DNA from: Pseudolabrys sp. | Lineage (GTDB): Bacteria > Pseudomonadota > Alphaproteobacteria > Rhizobiales > Xanthobacteraceae | Length of the DNA stretch: 64,000 bases | Assembly (NCBI GenBank): GCA_017849615.1 | Contig: JAFIGS010000001.1 | Span: 1 to 64,000 of the forward strand | Reading direction: 5' to 3' | Part shown: positions 22,653 through 31,638 of the stretch, in pieces | Position numbering within the stretch: the stretch's first letter is position 1 | How the letters are laid out: every line of letters begins with the position of its first letter | The notes under the pieces: model-generated | Seen by the model: the letters and a program-made list of their open reading frames with translations, nothing else | Told to the model about the DNA's origin: nothing | The model's database searches: none | Program-made: the position numbers and the translations under genes

Positions 22653-24410
22653 ATGCAAGCCGGACACCGGTCACCCAAACCCCGTTCCGAACTCTCGGCT
22701 GCGCTCGCGGCTTGCCGCGGCGCATTCATCGGCACCGGGCTGATCTCGGGCATGAGCAACATCCTCATGCTCACCGGCGCGCTGTTCATGCTCGAGGTCT
22801 ATGACCGCGTGCTGCCGAGCCGCAGCGTGCCGACTTTGGTCGGCCTCCTCGTCCTCGTCGTGGTGCTGTTCGCGGCGCTCGGCGTGCTCGATGCGATCCG
22901 CGCCCGCATTCTCGCCCGCGTCGGCGCCGCGCTCGACGAATCCCTGAGCGGCCGCGTTTATGACACCCTCGTGCGCGTGCCGTTGCGCATCGGCACGCGC
23001 GGCGACGGCAACCAGCCTCTGCGGGACCTCGACGCCGTGCGCTCTTATTTGTCCGGGCTCGGTCCGGTGGCGCTGTTCGACCTGCCGTGGATTCCGCTCT
23101 ATCTCGTCATCTGCTTCATCTTCCATCCGCTGATCGGCCTCACCGCGCTCGTAGGCGCGCTCATCCTCATCGCGCTGACCGTGGCCACCGAGATGCTGAC
23201 GCAGGCGCCGTCGAAGGCGACGATGGAAGCCGCCGCCGCGCGCAGCAACATCGCCGAGGCGAGCCGGCGCAATGCCGAGGTGCTGATCGCCATGGGCATG
23301 CTGCCGCGCCTCGCCTCGCGCTGGGCCAGGGCGAACCGCGACTATCTGGCGAACCAGCAGCACACCAGCGACATCGGCAGCGGTCTCGGCTCGGCCTCGA
23401 AGGTGCTGCGCATGCTGCTGCAGTCCGGGGTGCTCGCGGTCGGCGCCTGGCTGGTCATCAACCAGCAGGCGACGGCGGGCATCATCATCGCCGGCTCGAT
23501 CCTGAGCGCGCGGGCGCTGGCGCCGGTCGATCTCGCCATCGCCAGTTGGAAAGGTTTCGTTGCCGCGCGGCAGAGCTGGAAGCGGCTGAACAATTTGCTC
23601 GAGGCGATGCCGGCGCAGCCGCCGCCGATGGCGCTGCCAGCGCCGTCGCACCGGCTGGCCGTGGACGGCATTGCCGCCACCGCGCCCGGCACCGGCAAGG
23701 TGCTGGTGCAGGAGGTCGCCTTCAAGCTGGAGGCCGGGCAGGGGCTCGGCATCATCGGCCCGAGCGGCTCGGGCAAGTCGTCGCTGGCGCGGGTGCTGGT
23801 CGGCGTCTGGCCGTCGGCGCGCGGCAAGGTTCGCCTCGACGGCGCCGCGGTCGACCAGTGGTCGCCGGAGCAACTGGGGCCGCATATCGGCTACCTGCCG
23901 CAGGACGTCGAACTGCTCGCCGGCACCGTGGCGGAGAACATCGCGCGCTTCGAGGACAAGCCGGACGCCGAAGCCGTCATTGCTGCCGCCAAAGCCGTCG
24001 GCGTCCACGACATGATCGTCGCGCTGCCGCAGGGCTACGAGACACCGGTCGGCGAGCACGGCGACGCGCTGTCGGCGGGGCAGGCGCAGCGTGTGGCGCT
24101 GGCCCGCGCGGTCTATCGCGATCCGTTTCTGGTGGTGCTCGACGAGCCGAACTCGCATCTCGACTCCGAGGGCGACAGCGCGCTCACGCGCGCCATCCTC
24201 GGCGTTCGCGAGCGCAAGGGCATCGTCATCGTCATCGCGCATAGGCCGAGCGCGATCGCCGGCGTCGATCAGATTCTCGTGCTCAATCAGGGCCGCGTGC
24301 AGGCGCTCGGCCCGAAGGACGAAGTGCTGGCGAAGGTGCTGCAACGCCCGCCGGGAGTAACGGCAGCAACGCCGCTTACGGCTCGCTCGGAAGGCGGGGC
24401 CAGCGCATGA
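22653..24410 (+). CDS. Type I secretion ABC transporter (PrtD/HlyB type)
   Basis: 585 residues. Six membrane segments (about residues 30-310, beginning GLISGMSNILMLTGALFMLEVYDRVLPSRS, the PrtD hallmark) precede the ATPase domain with Walker A GPSGSGKSS (about 369), signature SAGQAQR (about 475) and Walker B LVVLDEP (about 492). There is no N-terminal C39 peptidase-like domain, as is usual for RTX/adhesin exporters of the PrtD group. It should energise export of the upstream FecR/RTX protein. It starts ten bases after that gene and overlaps the adaptor gene by four bases. Confidence 0.93.
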   Translation: MQAGHRSPKPRSELSAALAACRGAFIGTGLISGMSNILMLTGALFMLEVYDRVLPSRSVPTLVGLLVLVVVLFAALGVLDAIRARILARVGAALDESLSGRVYDTLVRVPLRIGTRGDGNQPLRDLDAVRSYLSGLGPVALFDLPWIPLYLVICFIFHPLIGLTALVGALILIALTVATEMLTQAPSKATMEAAAARSNIAEASRRNAEVLIAMGMLPRLASRWARANRDYLANQQHTSDIGSGLGSASKVLRMLLQSGVLAVGAWLVINQQATAGIIIAGSILSARALAPVDLAIASWKGFVAARQSWKRLNNLLEAMPAQPPPMALPAPSHRLAVDGIAATAPGTGKVLVQEVAFKLEAGQGLGIIGPSGSGKSSLARVLVGVWPSARGKVRLDGAAVDQWSPEQLGPHIGYLPQDVELLAGTVAENIARFEDKPDAEAVIAAAKAVGVHDMIVALPQGYETPVGEHGDALSAGQAQRVALARAVYRDPFLVVLDEPNSHLDSEGDSALTRAILGVRERKGIVIVIAHRPSAIAGVDQILVLNQGRVQALGPKDEVLAKVLQRPPGVTAATPLTARSEGGASA

Positions 24411-25723
24411 ACACGCAGCCCGTGACGGATTCCGCGGCGCGCGCCTCGATCCGGCGCCACCTCGTCGTCGGCCTGATGATCGTCATCCTGCTCGGCGGCG
24501 GCGTCGGCGGCTGGGCGGCGACGGTGAAGCTGTCGGGCGCGCTGATCGCGCAAGGCTCGGTCGTGGTCGATCAGAATGTGCAAAAGGTGCAGCACCCCAC
24601 CGGCGGCATCGTCGGCGAGTTGCGCGTGCGCGACGGCGACCACGTCAAGGCCGGCGACGTCCTGGTGCGGCTCGACGAAACGGTGATGCGGGCCAACCTC
24701 GCCATCGTCTCCAAGGGTCTCGATCAGCAACTGGCGCGCAAGGCCCGGCTCGAAGCCGAGCGCGACGGCGCCGACGCCATCGCCTTCGCGCCGGATCTGG
24801 TCGCGCGCGGCAAGGATCCCGATATCGCCGCCACGCTGGCGAGCGAGCAGAAACTGTTCGAATTGCGCCGCACCGAGCGCACCGGCCAGAAGGCGCAGCT
24901 CGGCCAGCGCGTCGCGCAGCTCGAGCAGGAGATCGGCGGCATTGAGGCGCAGCAGGCCGCCAAGGCGCAGGAGATCGATCTGATCGGCCGCGAACTGGCC
25001 GGCGTTCGCGATCTCTACAACAAGAACCTCGTGCAGCTCTCGCGCCTCACCCAACTCGAGCGCGAAATGGCGCGGCTCGGCGGCGAGCGCGCGCAACTGC
25101 TGGCGGTGGCGGCGCAGTCGCGCGGCAAGATCGCCGAGATCCGCTTGCAGATAATCCAGATCGACCAGAACCTGTCGAGTGAGGTCGCCAAGGAACTGCG
25201 CGAAACCGACGGCAAGATCGGCGAGTTCGTCGAGCGCAAGATCACCGCCGAGGACCAGCTCCGCCGCATCGACATTCGCGCGCCGCAGGCGGGCTTCGTG
25301 TTCCAGCGGGCGGTGCATACGATCGGCGGCGTCATCACGGCGTCCGACCCGATCATGTACATCGTGCCGGATAATGACCGGCTGCAGGTCGAGGCCAAGG
25401 TGCAGCCGCAGGACATCGCCCAGGTCAAGGTCGGCCAGCACGCGGTGCTGCGCTTCTCGGCCTTCAACACGCGCACGACGCCCGAAATCGACGGCGAGGT
25501 GACGCGCGTGTCGGCCGATACCTCGACCGACCAGCGCACGGGCGCGAGCTATTACACCATCCGTATCGGCCTGCCGCCCGAGGAACTGAAGAAGCTCGGC
25601 GAATTGAAGCTGCTGCCGGGCATGCCGGTCGAGGCTTTCGTGCAGACCGGCGAGCGCACCGTCATTTCCTATCTGATGAAGCCGCTTTACGATCAGTTCA
25701 TGCGCGCTTTCCGCGAGAAGTGA
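24407..25723 (+). CDS. HlyD-family periplasmic adaptor
   Basis: 438 residues. One N-terminal membrane helix (LVVGLMIVILLGGGVGGWAA), a biotinyl-lipoyl-like half motif (VQHPTGGIVGELRVRDGDHVKAGDVLVRLD), a long coiled coil (about residues 140-300) and a C-terminal beta-barrel with IYIVPDNDRLQVEAKVQPQDI-like segment. It bridges the ABC protein to an outer-membrane TolC-type channel, which is not encoded in the window. Translation is coupled to the ABC gene (ATGA). Confidence 0.92.
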   Translation: MNTQPVTDSAARASIRRHLVVGLMIVILLGGGVGGWAATVKLSGALIAQGSVVVDQNVQKVQHPTGGIVGELRVRDGDHVKAGDVLVRLDETVMRANLAIVSKGLDQQLARKARLEAERDGADAIAFAPDLVARGKDPDIAATLASEQKLFELRRTERTGQKAQLGQRVAQLEQEIGGIEAQQAAKAQEIDLIGRELAGVRDLYNKNLVQLSRLTQLEREMARLGGERAQLLAVAAQSRGKIAEIRLQIIQIDQNLSSEVAKELRETDGKIGEFVERKITAEDQLRRIDIRAPQAGFVFQRAVHTIGGVITASDPIMYIVPDNDRLQVEAKVQPQDIAQVKVGQHAVLRFSAFNTRTTPEIDGEVTRVSADTSTDQRTGASYYTIRIGLPPEELKKLGELKLLPGMPVEAFVQTGERTVISYLMKPLYDQFMRAFREK

Positions 25724-25725
25724 GC

Positions 25726-27936
25726 ATGAGGATCATCCGCCGCTTCGGTCGCTGGTTCGGCGTCGGCCGCGCGGTCAGCTTTGTCCTGCTCGGCGCGCTC
25801 GTGATGCTGCGCATCGCCGACCCGGCGCCGCTCGAGGCCCTGCGCAGCCGCACTTTCGATCTCTACCAGCGCATCAAGCCGCGCGAGGCGGCGCTGCGGC
25901 CGGCGGTCATCGTCGATATCGACGAAGCCAGCCTCAAGGCCCATGGGCAATGGCCGTGGCCGCGGACCCTGCTGGCCGATCTCAACACGAAGCTGACGCG
26001 CCTCGGCGCGGCGGTGATCGCCTACGACATCATCTTCGCCGAGCCGGACCGCATGTCGCCGGGCATCGCCGCCGGCAGCTTCCGCAATCTCGACCCGGCG
26101 ACGCGCGAGGAATTGCGCAAGCTGCCCGACAACGACGCGGTGTTCGCCGAGGCCATGCGCGCTTCGCGAGTCGTGCTCGGCGAGTCGGGGCATCATCTGC
26201 CGGACGGCGCGGCCAAGCCGCCGCCGGTCGGCTTCGCTATGATCGGCCCCGATCCGCGCCGCGTGCTGCTGAACTATCCCGGCCTCATCGGCAATCTGCC
26301 GGTGCTGGAGCAGGCGGCCGCGGGCCGCGGCATGCTGACCATGCAGCCCGAGCCCGACGGCATCGTGCGCCGCGTGCCGATGCTGATGATCGCGCAGGAC
26401 ACGCTGATGCCGGCGATGACGCTGGACATGCTGCGCGTGGTGACGCGCGCGACTGCGTTCCGCGTCAACAGCGACGCCGCCGGCGTGCGCAGCGTGGCCA
26501 TTCCCGCGCTGGACATCCCGACCGACGGGCAGGGCCAGCTCTGGCTTCATTTCGCGCCTTATGACGCCAATCGCTATGTATCGGCAAAGGACGTGCTCGA
26601 CGGCCGCGTGCCGCCCGAGCGCATCGCCCGCAAACTGGTGCTGGTCGGCACCTCCTCGGTGGGGCTGCGCGACATCAAGGCGACGCCGATCGATCCGGCG
26701 ATGTCCGGCGTCGAGGTCCATGCCCAGGTGCTTGAAAGCATCCTGTCGAAATCGGCGCTGGCGCGGCCCGGCTACGCCATTGGCGCCGAACTGGTGACCG
26801 CCGTGCTGTTCGGGCTCGCCATCATCGCGCTCGGCCCGATCCTCGGCGCGGCGACCATGGTCGGTCTCGGCGCGCTGGTCTCGGCCGCGATCCTGGGCGG
26901 CTCGTGGTACCTGTTCGCGCAGCAGCGCATGATGCTCGATGCCACCTTTCCGCTGCTCGCCACGTTTCTGATCTACCTGACGCTGATTTTCACCAACTAC
27001 TTTCGCGAACAGTTGCAGCGTCACCGCATCCGCACCGCATTCGGGCAGTATCTGTCGCCGGAGCTGGTGTCCGAACTGGCGCAGTCGCACGAGACGCTGA
27101 CGCTCGGCGGCGAGGACCGCAACATGTCCATCATGTTCTCGGATGTGCGCGGCTTCACCACCATTTCCGAGTTGTACAAGGACGATCCGCAGGGCCTTAC
27201 CACCCTGATGAACAATTTTCTCACGCCGCTGACCAACGCCATCATCGATAATCACGGCACCATCGACAAATATATCGGCGACGCCATCATGGCGTTCTGG
27301 AACGCGCCGCTCACCGACAAGGACCACGAGGTCCATGCCTGCGCCGCCGCGCTGGAGATGCTGCGCCGTGTCGAGGTCCTGAACGAACAGCGGGAGAAGA
27401 GCGCCGCCGCGAGCGGCCAGCGCTTCATTCCGATCAAGATCGGTATCGGCATCAACACCGGCCGCTGCGTTGTGGGTAATATGGGCTCGGACCTGCGCTT
27501 CAACTATTCGGTGCTCGGCGATTGCGTCAATCTCGCCTCGCGCCTCGAGGGCCAGTCCAAGAATTACGGCGTCGGCATCATCATCGGCAGCAGCACGGCG
27601 AAAGCGATCGGCGATAATTTCGCTACGCTGGAGCTCGACATGATCACGGTGAAGGGCAAGACCGAGCCGGAAACGGTCTATACCGTGCTCGGCGCCGCCG
27701 ACGTGGCGCGCAGCGAAGCCTATCTGCAAGCGCGGGCGGTGTTCGGCGAGATGCTGGCGGCCTACCGCCAGCAGGATTTCGATGCCGCCGAAAAGACGAT
27801 TCTGCGCTGCCGCGAGGCCGCCGGCCCGTTCGGCCTCGACCGGCTGGTCGATATTTACACCTTGCGCATCGCCGGCTTTCAGAAGGAAGCGCCCCCGGCG
27901 GACTGGAACGGCGTCTTCGCGCTGGAGACGAAGTAG
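25726..27936 (+). CDS. CHASE2-domain adenylate cyclase
   Basis: 736 residues. N-terminal membrane helix, an extracytoplasmic CHASE2 sensor (about 50-350, with RPAVIVDIDEASLKAHGQWPWPR), two to three membrane helices (about 345-425) and a class III cyclase domain: FSDVRGFTTISE (about 471) and DKYIGDAIMAFWNAP give the two metal aspartates and the purine-selecting lysine, and VLGDCVNLASRLEG the second specificity segment. The pattern predicts cAMP synthesis. Its start overlaps the HlyD stop codon, so it belongs to the secretion operon and may report envelope or substrate state. GTG 25720 is an alternative start. Confidence 0.92.
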   Translation: MRIIRRFGRWFGVGRAVSFVLLGALVMLRIADPAPLEALRSRTFDLYQRIKPREAALRPAVIVDIDEASLKAHGQWPWPRTLLADLNTKLTRLGAAVIAYDIIFAEPDRMSPGIAAGSFRNLDPATREELRKLPDNDAVFAEAMRASRVVLGESGHHLPDGAAKPPPVGFAMIGPDPRRVLLNYPGLIGNLPVLEQAAAGRGMLTMQPEPDGIVRRVPMLMIAQDTLMPAMTLDMLRVVTRATAFRVNSDAAGVRSVAIPALDIPTDGQGQLWLHFAPYDANRYVSAKDVLDGRVPPERIARKLVLVGTSSVGLRDIKATPIDPAMSGVEVHAQVLESILSKSALARPGYAIGAELVTAVLFGLAIIALGPILGAATMVGLGALVSAAILGGSWYLFAQQRMMLDATFPLLATFLIYLTLIFTNYFREQLQRHRIRTAFGQYLSPELVSELAQSHETLTLGGEDRNMSIMFSDVRGFTTISELYKDDPQGLTTLMNNFLTPLTNAIIDNHGTIDKYIGDAIMAFWNAPLTDKDHEVHACAAALEMLRRVEVLNEQREKSAAASGQRFIPIKIGIGINTGRCVVGNMGSDLRFNYSVLGDCVNLASRLEGQSKNYGVGIIIGSSTAKAIGDNFATLELDMITVKGKTEPETVYTVLGAADVARSEAYLQARAVFGEMLAAYRQQDFDAAEKTILRCREAAGPFGLDRLVDIYTLRIAGFQKEAPPADWNGVFALETK

Positions 27937-27947
27937 GGCGGGGTGGG

Positions 27948-28030
27948 TCGTTATCGCCCGCGAAAGCGGGCGATCCAGTAATCACACCCTTTGAGAAAGT
28001 GCTGGATGCCCCGCTTTCGCGCGGCATGAC
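27948..28030. repeat. Palindromic repeat, family B
   Basis: Hairpin CGCCCGCGAAAGCGGGCG followed by ATCCAG, a spacer, CTGGAT and CCCGCTTTCGCG near GCATGAC. It separates the convergent cyclase and sugar-kinase genes and may act as a terminator in both directions. Confidence 0.8.
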
Positions 28031-28043
28031 AGGTCCGTGCGCC

Positions 28044-28997
28044 TTAACGCGCGGCGCCCCCAATCTCCGCAATCTCCACCTTCGGCAATAGCCGCTCCAC
28101 GTCGCCGGCGCGGCACAGTTCGGTGCCGGGGCTCATTACCGCGGCGGTGCCGGCGGCGACAGCCACACGGAACGCCTCGCCCTCCGATTGCCCTTGCGCC
28201 AATGCCCAGACAAGGCCGCCGAGAAAGCTGTCGCCGGCGCCGACCGCGCTGACCACTTCGATCTGCAGCGGCTTCGATTTGAGGGCGCGCTCTTTCGTCA
28301 CCAGCATGGCGCCGTCGCCGCCGAGGGTCAGCGCGACCATCTTCACGCGGCCGTCGTCGATCAGCGCACGGCAGGCCGCGACGCAGGCCGCATCGCTGTC
28401 GAGCTTGTGGCCGGTGAATTCGCTCAACTCGTTGAGGTTCGGCTTGATGATGTCCACGCCGTCGGCGATCGACGCCTTCAGCGCGTCGCCGGACGTATCG
28501 ACCACGGAGCGGGCGCCGAGCTTGCGCGCCTCACGAAAGACGCGGGCAAAGAAATCGTCGGGCACGCCGGGCGGAATGCTGCCGCTGGCGACGACGAAGG
28601 ACGGCTTGCGCTCGAGCGACGTCAGACGGTGAAGGCAGGCCTCCCATTCGGCGCGGTGCAGCGACGAGCCCGGCAGCACGAAGCGAAACTGGTCGCCGCT
28701 CGTGGTTTCGTAGGCCGTGAAATTCTCGCGCGTTTCGACATGCGACGGCGTCGCGATGCTGGGGATGCCCTCGCGGTCCAGCAGCTTCTGCAGCAGCTTG
28801 CCGATGGCGCCGCCGGCCGGATAGATCGCCGTCACGTCGCCGCCCAGTCGGCAGGCGACGCGCGCGACATTGATGCCGCCGCCGCCCGGATCGCGCTTGG
28901 GCGACGTGCAGCGCATCTTCCGCGTCGGTTCGACGCGCTCGACGTCGACAAAGATATCGACGGCGGGATTGATGGTGACAGTCACGATGTCGGGCAT
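28044..28997 (-). CDS. PfkB-family sugar-phosphate kinase (1- or 6-phosphofructokinase type)
   Basis: 317 residues of the ribokinase/PfkB fold. N-terminal VTVTINPAVDIFVDVERVEPTRK, the GGGGINVARV glycine motif, and the C-terminal anion hole VVSAVGAGDSFLGG with catalytic aspartate. This combination is typical of E. coli PfkB (phosphofructokinase-2), FruK and tagatose-6-phosphate kinase; sequence alone does not settle which. ATG 28997 matches the family start; the 18-residue upstream extension is not conserved-looking. It stands alone between a palindromic repeat and a small unknown gene. Confidence 0.88.
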   Translation of the reverse strand: MPDIVTVTINPAVDIFVDVERVEPTRKMRCTSPKRDPGGGGINVARVACRLGGDVTAIYPAGGAIGKLLQKLLDREGIPSIATPSHVETRENFTAYETTSGDQFRFVLPGSSLHRAEWEACLHRLTSLERKPSFVVASGSIPPGVPDDFFARVFREARKLGARSVVDTSGDALKASIADGVDIIKPNLNELSEFTGHKLDSDAACVAACRALIDDGRVKMVALTLGGDGAMLVTKERALKSKPLQIEVVSAVGAGDSFLGGLVWALAQGQSEGEAFRVAVAAGTAAVMSPGTELCRAGDVERLLPKVEIAEIGGAAR

Positions 28998-29182
28998 GAC
29001 GAGGCCTCGTGCTGGCGGGACAGCGACGAAACGCCGGGCGCGATCCGTCATGCGGTGCAGATAGGCACTGCCTCACGCTTCGCCAATCGCGTTGTCTGGG
29101 CCGGCGCGCGGCGTCTGCCGCGCATCAACGTCAAGCGGCGGCCTTGCGTTCCGCGGCATGACCGCGTCCCGGCCGCCCGAAA

Positions 29183-29470
29183 TCAGTCGAGGCTGGCCTG
29201 GGTGCTTTGCTCGGCGTCGTAGATCGACACCTGGACCACCGGAAACGACTTCTTGATCGCCTGGCCGGCGCGCTGCGCATCTTCGAGCGCCGCGAAAGTC
29301 GCCTTGGTCTGACGGTCAACCTGGAGCCGATAGCGAGCCATGGCCGGCCGCGCCTGACCTGCGCGCGTCACTTCTGGCTCGGGCGCCTTGTCCTTCTTCG
29401 GCATGTTGATCGTGGCTGGCCGCGTCACGTCTTTGGTGGCCCGGAGCGGTTTCCGGACTTCTGCTTCCAT
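29183..29470 (-). CDS. Small basic protein of unknown function
   Basis: 95 residues. ATG 29470 has an AGGGG site upstream. The first half is basic and disordered-looking (KDVTRPATINMPKKDKAPEPEV), the second half (ARYRLQVDRQTKATFAALEDAQRAGQAIKKSFPVVQVSIYDAE) looks like a small alpha/beta domain resembling the SPOR-like or DUF-type modules that follow a disordered linker. I do not recognise the family. It is transcribed on its own between the sugar kinase and the deacetylase. Confidence 0.55.
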   Translation of the reverse strand: MEAEVRKPLRATKDVTRPATINMPKKDKAPEPEVTRAGQARPAMARYRLQVDRQTKATFAALEDAQRAGQAIKKSFPVVQVSIYDAEQSTQASLD

Positions 29471-29623
29471 CGGGTAGCCCCTGTTGTTCGGAGGAGGCCT
29501 CGCGGGGACGATTCGATCTGCGGGCCTGAACGGAGTCTGCGCCCAATCGGCGGTTAAAGGCAAGCGGCCTGCGCGGGGCTATCCAGAGGCGCGGGCGCGG
29601 CGTGGTCGCGGCCAATCTGTGCC

Positions 29624-29666
29624 AAAAAAGGAACCGGCCGCGCCTTTGCCGAGCGCGGCCGGTTCC
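29624..29666 (-). terminator. Terminator of deacetylase gene
   Basis: On the minus strand GGAACCGGCCGCGC / GCGCGGCCGGTTCC forms a 14-base-pair stem followed by TTTTTT. It lies about 30 bases beyond the deacetylase stop codon. Confidence 0.85.
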
Positions 29667-29696
29667 GATCGAAGCCGATCCGCGCGCGAGGCGGGA

Positions 29697-30593
29697 TCAG
29701 TTTTCCTTGATGGTCTTGATCACGCTCGACATCGGCAGGGCGTTCTCCATGCCGCCGCCGATTTCCTTCATGACCATGTCGACATATTCCTTCTTCGGCT
29801 CGGTCGGGGTCTTGCCGGTGATCTGCACGACCTTGTAGCCGCCGTCCTTGAGACGCTTGAGCAGTTCGGGAGTCGCCGCGGCGGTCGCCGGCTGGAAGTC
29901 GTGCATCAGGATGATGCCCTTGCCGGTCTTCTCGAGCTTCTTCATCACATTGGCGATGACCTGCTCCGGCTTGCGCGTGCGGAAGTCGAAGGAGTCGAGG
30001 TCGGTCGAGAACATGCTGACGTTGCGATCGGCGAGGTACTTCATCATTTCCGGCGGATGACGCAGAGCCGGGAAGCGGAAGAACGGCGGCACCGGCTTGT
30101 TGCCCAGCGCGATGCTGACCGCGGCGAGGCCCTTTTCGAACTCGGCGACGGCTTCTTCCTGAGTCATGCGCGACAGGTCCTTGTGCGACCAGGTGTGCGA
30201 GCCGATGGTGTGACCTTCGGCGGCAACGCGCTTGAGAATTTCCGGATGCCAGCCGGCGTGCTTGCCGATGGCGAAGAACAGCGCCTTCGTGCACTGGTCG
30301 GCCAGCGCCTTCAGCACCGCCGGCGTGTGGCCCGGCCACGGACCGTCGTCGAAGGTCAGCACGACTTCCTTGTCGCGCAGGAAGTCATAAGCCTTGAAGT
30401 GCTCGAAACCGAAACCCGGCGCGCCCGTGGTGTCGATCTCGACGACACGGGTGACGCCCAGCGCATTCGGGTTGTCGCATTTCGCCGCCGTGGCGGCCGG
30501 CGCCGGGGCGTTCTGGGCCCAGGCCGCCGTGCCCGTGGCGGACAAGGTAGCGGCGACGAGAAGGGCCATGGCGGTACGCATAGACAGCTCCAT
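29697..30593 (-). CDS. Secreted polysaccharide deacetylase (NodB domain)
   Basis: 298 residues with a signal peptide ending AWAQ (about residue 27). The carbohydrate esterase 4 motifs are TFDDGPWPGHT (catalytic and metal aspartates, about 80-90), HTWSHKDLS (metal histidines), RFPALRHPPEM and a C-terminal LMHDFQP. The family removes N- or O-acetyl groups from chitin, peptidoglycan or exopolysaccharide. No nod genes are nearby, so a cell-wall or exopolysaccharide role is more likely than Nod-factor synthesis. ATG at residue 5 (MRTAMALL) is an equally good start. Confidence 0.9.
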   Translation of the reverse strand: MELSMRTAMALLVAATLSATGTAAWAQNAPAPAATAAKCDNPNALGVTRVVEIDTTGAPGFGFEHFKAYDFLRDKEVVLTFDDGPWPGHTPAVLKALADQCTKALFFAIGKHAGWHPEILKRVAAEGHTIGSHTWSHKDLSRMTQEEAVAEFEKGLAAVSIALGNKPVPPFFRFPALRHPPEMMKYLADRNVSMFSTDLDSFDFRTRKPEQVIANVMKKLEKTGKGIILMHDFQPATAAATPELLKRLKDGGYKVVQITGKTPTEPKKEYVDMVMKEIGGGMENALPMSSVIKTIKEN

Positions 30594-30836
30594 AGGGAGA
30601 GAATTACTTAATGATGCCGAAGGGCATTCATTGCGGCTTTAACCTTTTGAGTCAACGGAACTGCCAAAAACCCGCCATTTTTGCGCCCCGCGAACGCAAC
30701 ATGGTTAATACGAGGCGCGTCCGCCCGCCTCATTGCGGGGAGCGGCGATCCGCAATATGTAATTTGGTACCGCGGACGGCCATTTCGAGTGCCAAATGAG
30801 GATTTGGTTTCGAGCGGTGTTCCGATAGGGGCCGAT

Positions 30837-30995
30837 ATGCCGGTGACTGCGACAAGCTCGACGATTCCGTGGTCCGCGCTGGTGCTCGCACTGGCCGGCG
30901 GCGTCCTGCTCGCCGCCACCATTGGCCTGTGGGTTTATTTCGGTAGCGCCGTTTTCTTCGAGATGGTGCGTGCCGGTTTCGCGGCATGCTTCTAG
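30837..30995 (+). CDS. Small single-helix membrane protein
   Basis: 52 residues with one membrane helix (WSALVLALAGGVLLAATIGLW and on), an AGGGG site six bases before ATG and a stop 40 bases before the SCO gene. Function unknown; the position suggests co-transcription with the copper chaperone and a possible minor role in oxidase assembly. Confidence 0.5.
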   Translation: MPVTATSSTIPWSALVLALAGGVLLAATIGLWVYFGSAVFFEMVRAGFAACF

Positions 30996-31035
30996 AGCAG
31001 GCCCGATCCTCTCTTTCACGGAAATTTCATCGCCG

Positions 31036-31638
31036 ATGACGACGTCCCGCTCCACTCACCTGCTGCTCGTGCTGGCTGCTTTTCTCACGGGCTTGTGCGT
31101 CTTTCTCGGCGCGCTGTGGTACGCGACCGGCAATTTCGGCAACAATGCCGTCGCGACCGCGTCGGCGGTCGGCGGCCCGTTCAAGCTGATCGATCAGAAC
31201 GGCCAGCCGATTACCGACGAGAATTTCAAGGGCAAGCCGCTGCTGGTGTTCTTCGGCTTCACGCATTGCCCTGACGTCTGCCCGACGACATTGTTCGAAG
31301 TGTCGGAGATGTTCCGCGCGCTCGGCAAGGATGCCGATCGGGCCAACGCCTTGTTCATCTCGGTCGATCCCGAGCGCGATACGCCGGCGATCATGAAGGA
31401 CTATCTGTCGAGCTTCGATCCGCGGCTTACCGCCGCGACCGGTGACCGCGCGTCGATCGAGGCGGCGGAAAAGGCCTACCGGGTCTATTCGAAGAAGATC
31501 CCGACCAAGGGCGACGACTACACGATGGATCACACCGCCATCGTCTATCTCATGGACAAGCAGGGCCGCTTCGTCGCGCCGTTCAACCTCAAGCGCTCGC
31601 CGCAAGAGGCGGCCGACGATCTGCGGAAGTTCCTGTAG
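31036..31638 (+). CDS. SCO1/SenC-family copper chaperone
   Basis: 200 residues. A membrane anchor (LLLVLAAFLTGLCVFLGALWY) is followed by a thioredoxin-like domain with the copper ligands HCPDVCP (CxxxC) and the distal histidine in YTMDHTAIVYLMD. SCO proteins deliver copper to the CuA site of cytochrome oxidase and can act as thiol-disulfide reductases. Full family length. Its last 50 bases overlap the antiparallel glycosyltransferase gene. Confidence 0.94.
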   Translation: MTTSRSTHLLLVLAAFLTGLCVFLGALWYATGNFGNNAVATASAVGGPFKLIDQNGQPITDENFKGKPLLVFFGFTHCPDVCPTTLFEVSEMFRALGKDADRANALFISVDPERDTPAIMKDYLSSFDPRLTAATGDRASIEAAEKAYRVYSKKIPTKGDDYTMDHTAIVYLMDKQGRFVAPFNLKRSPQEAADDLRKFL

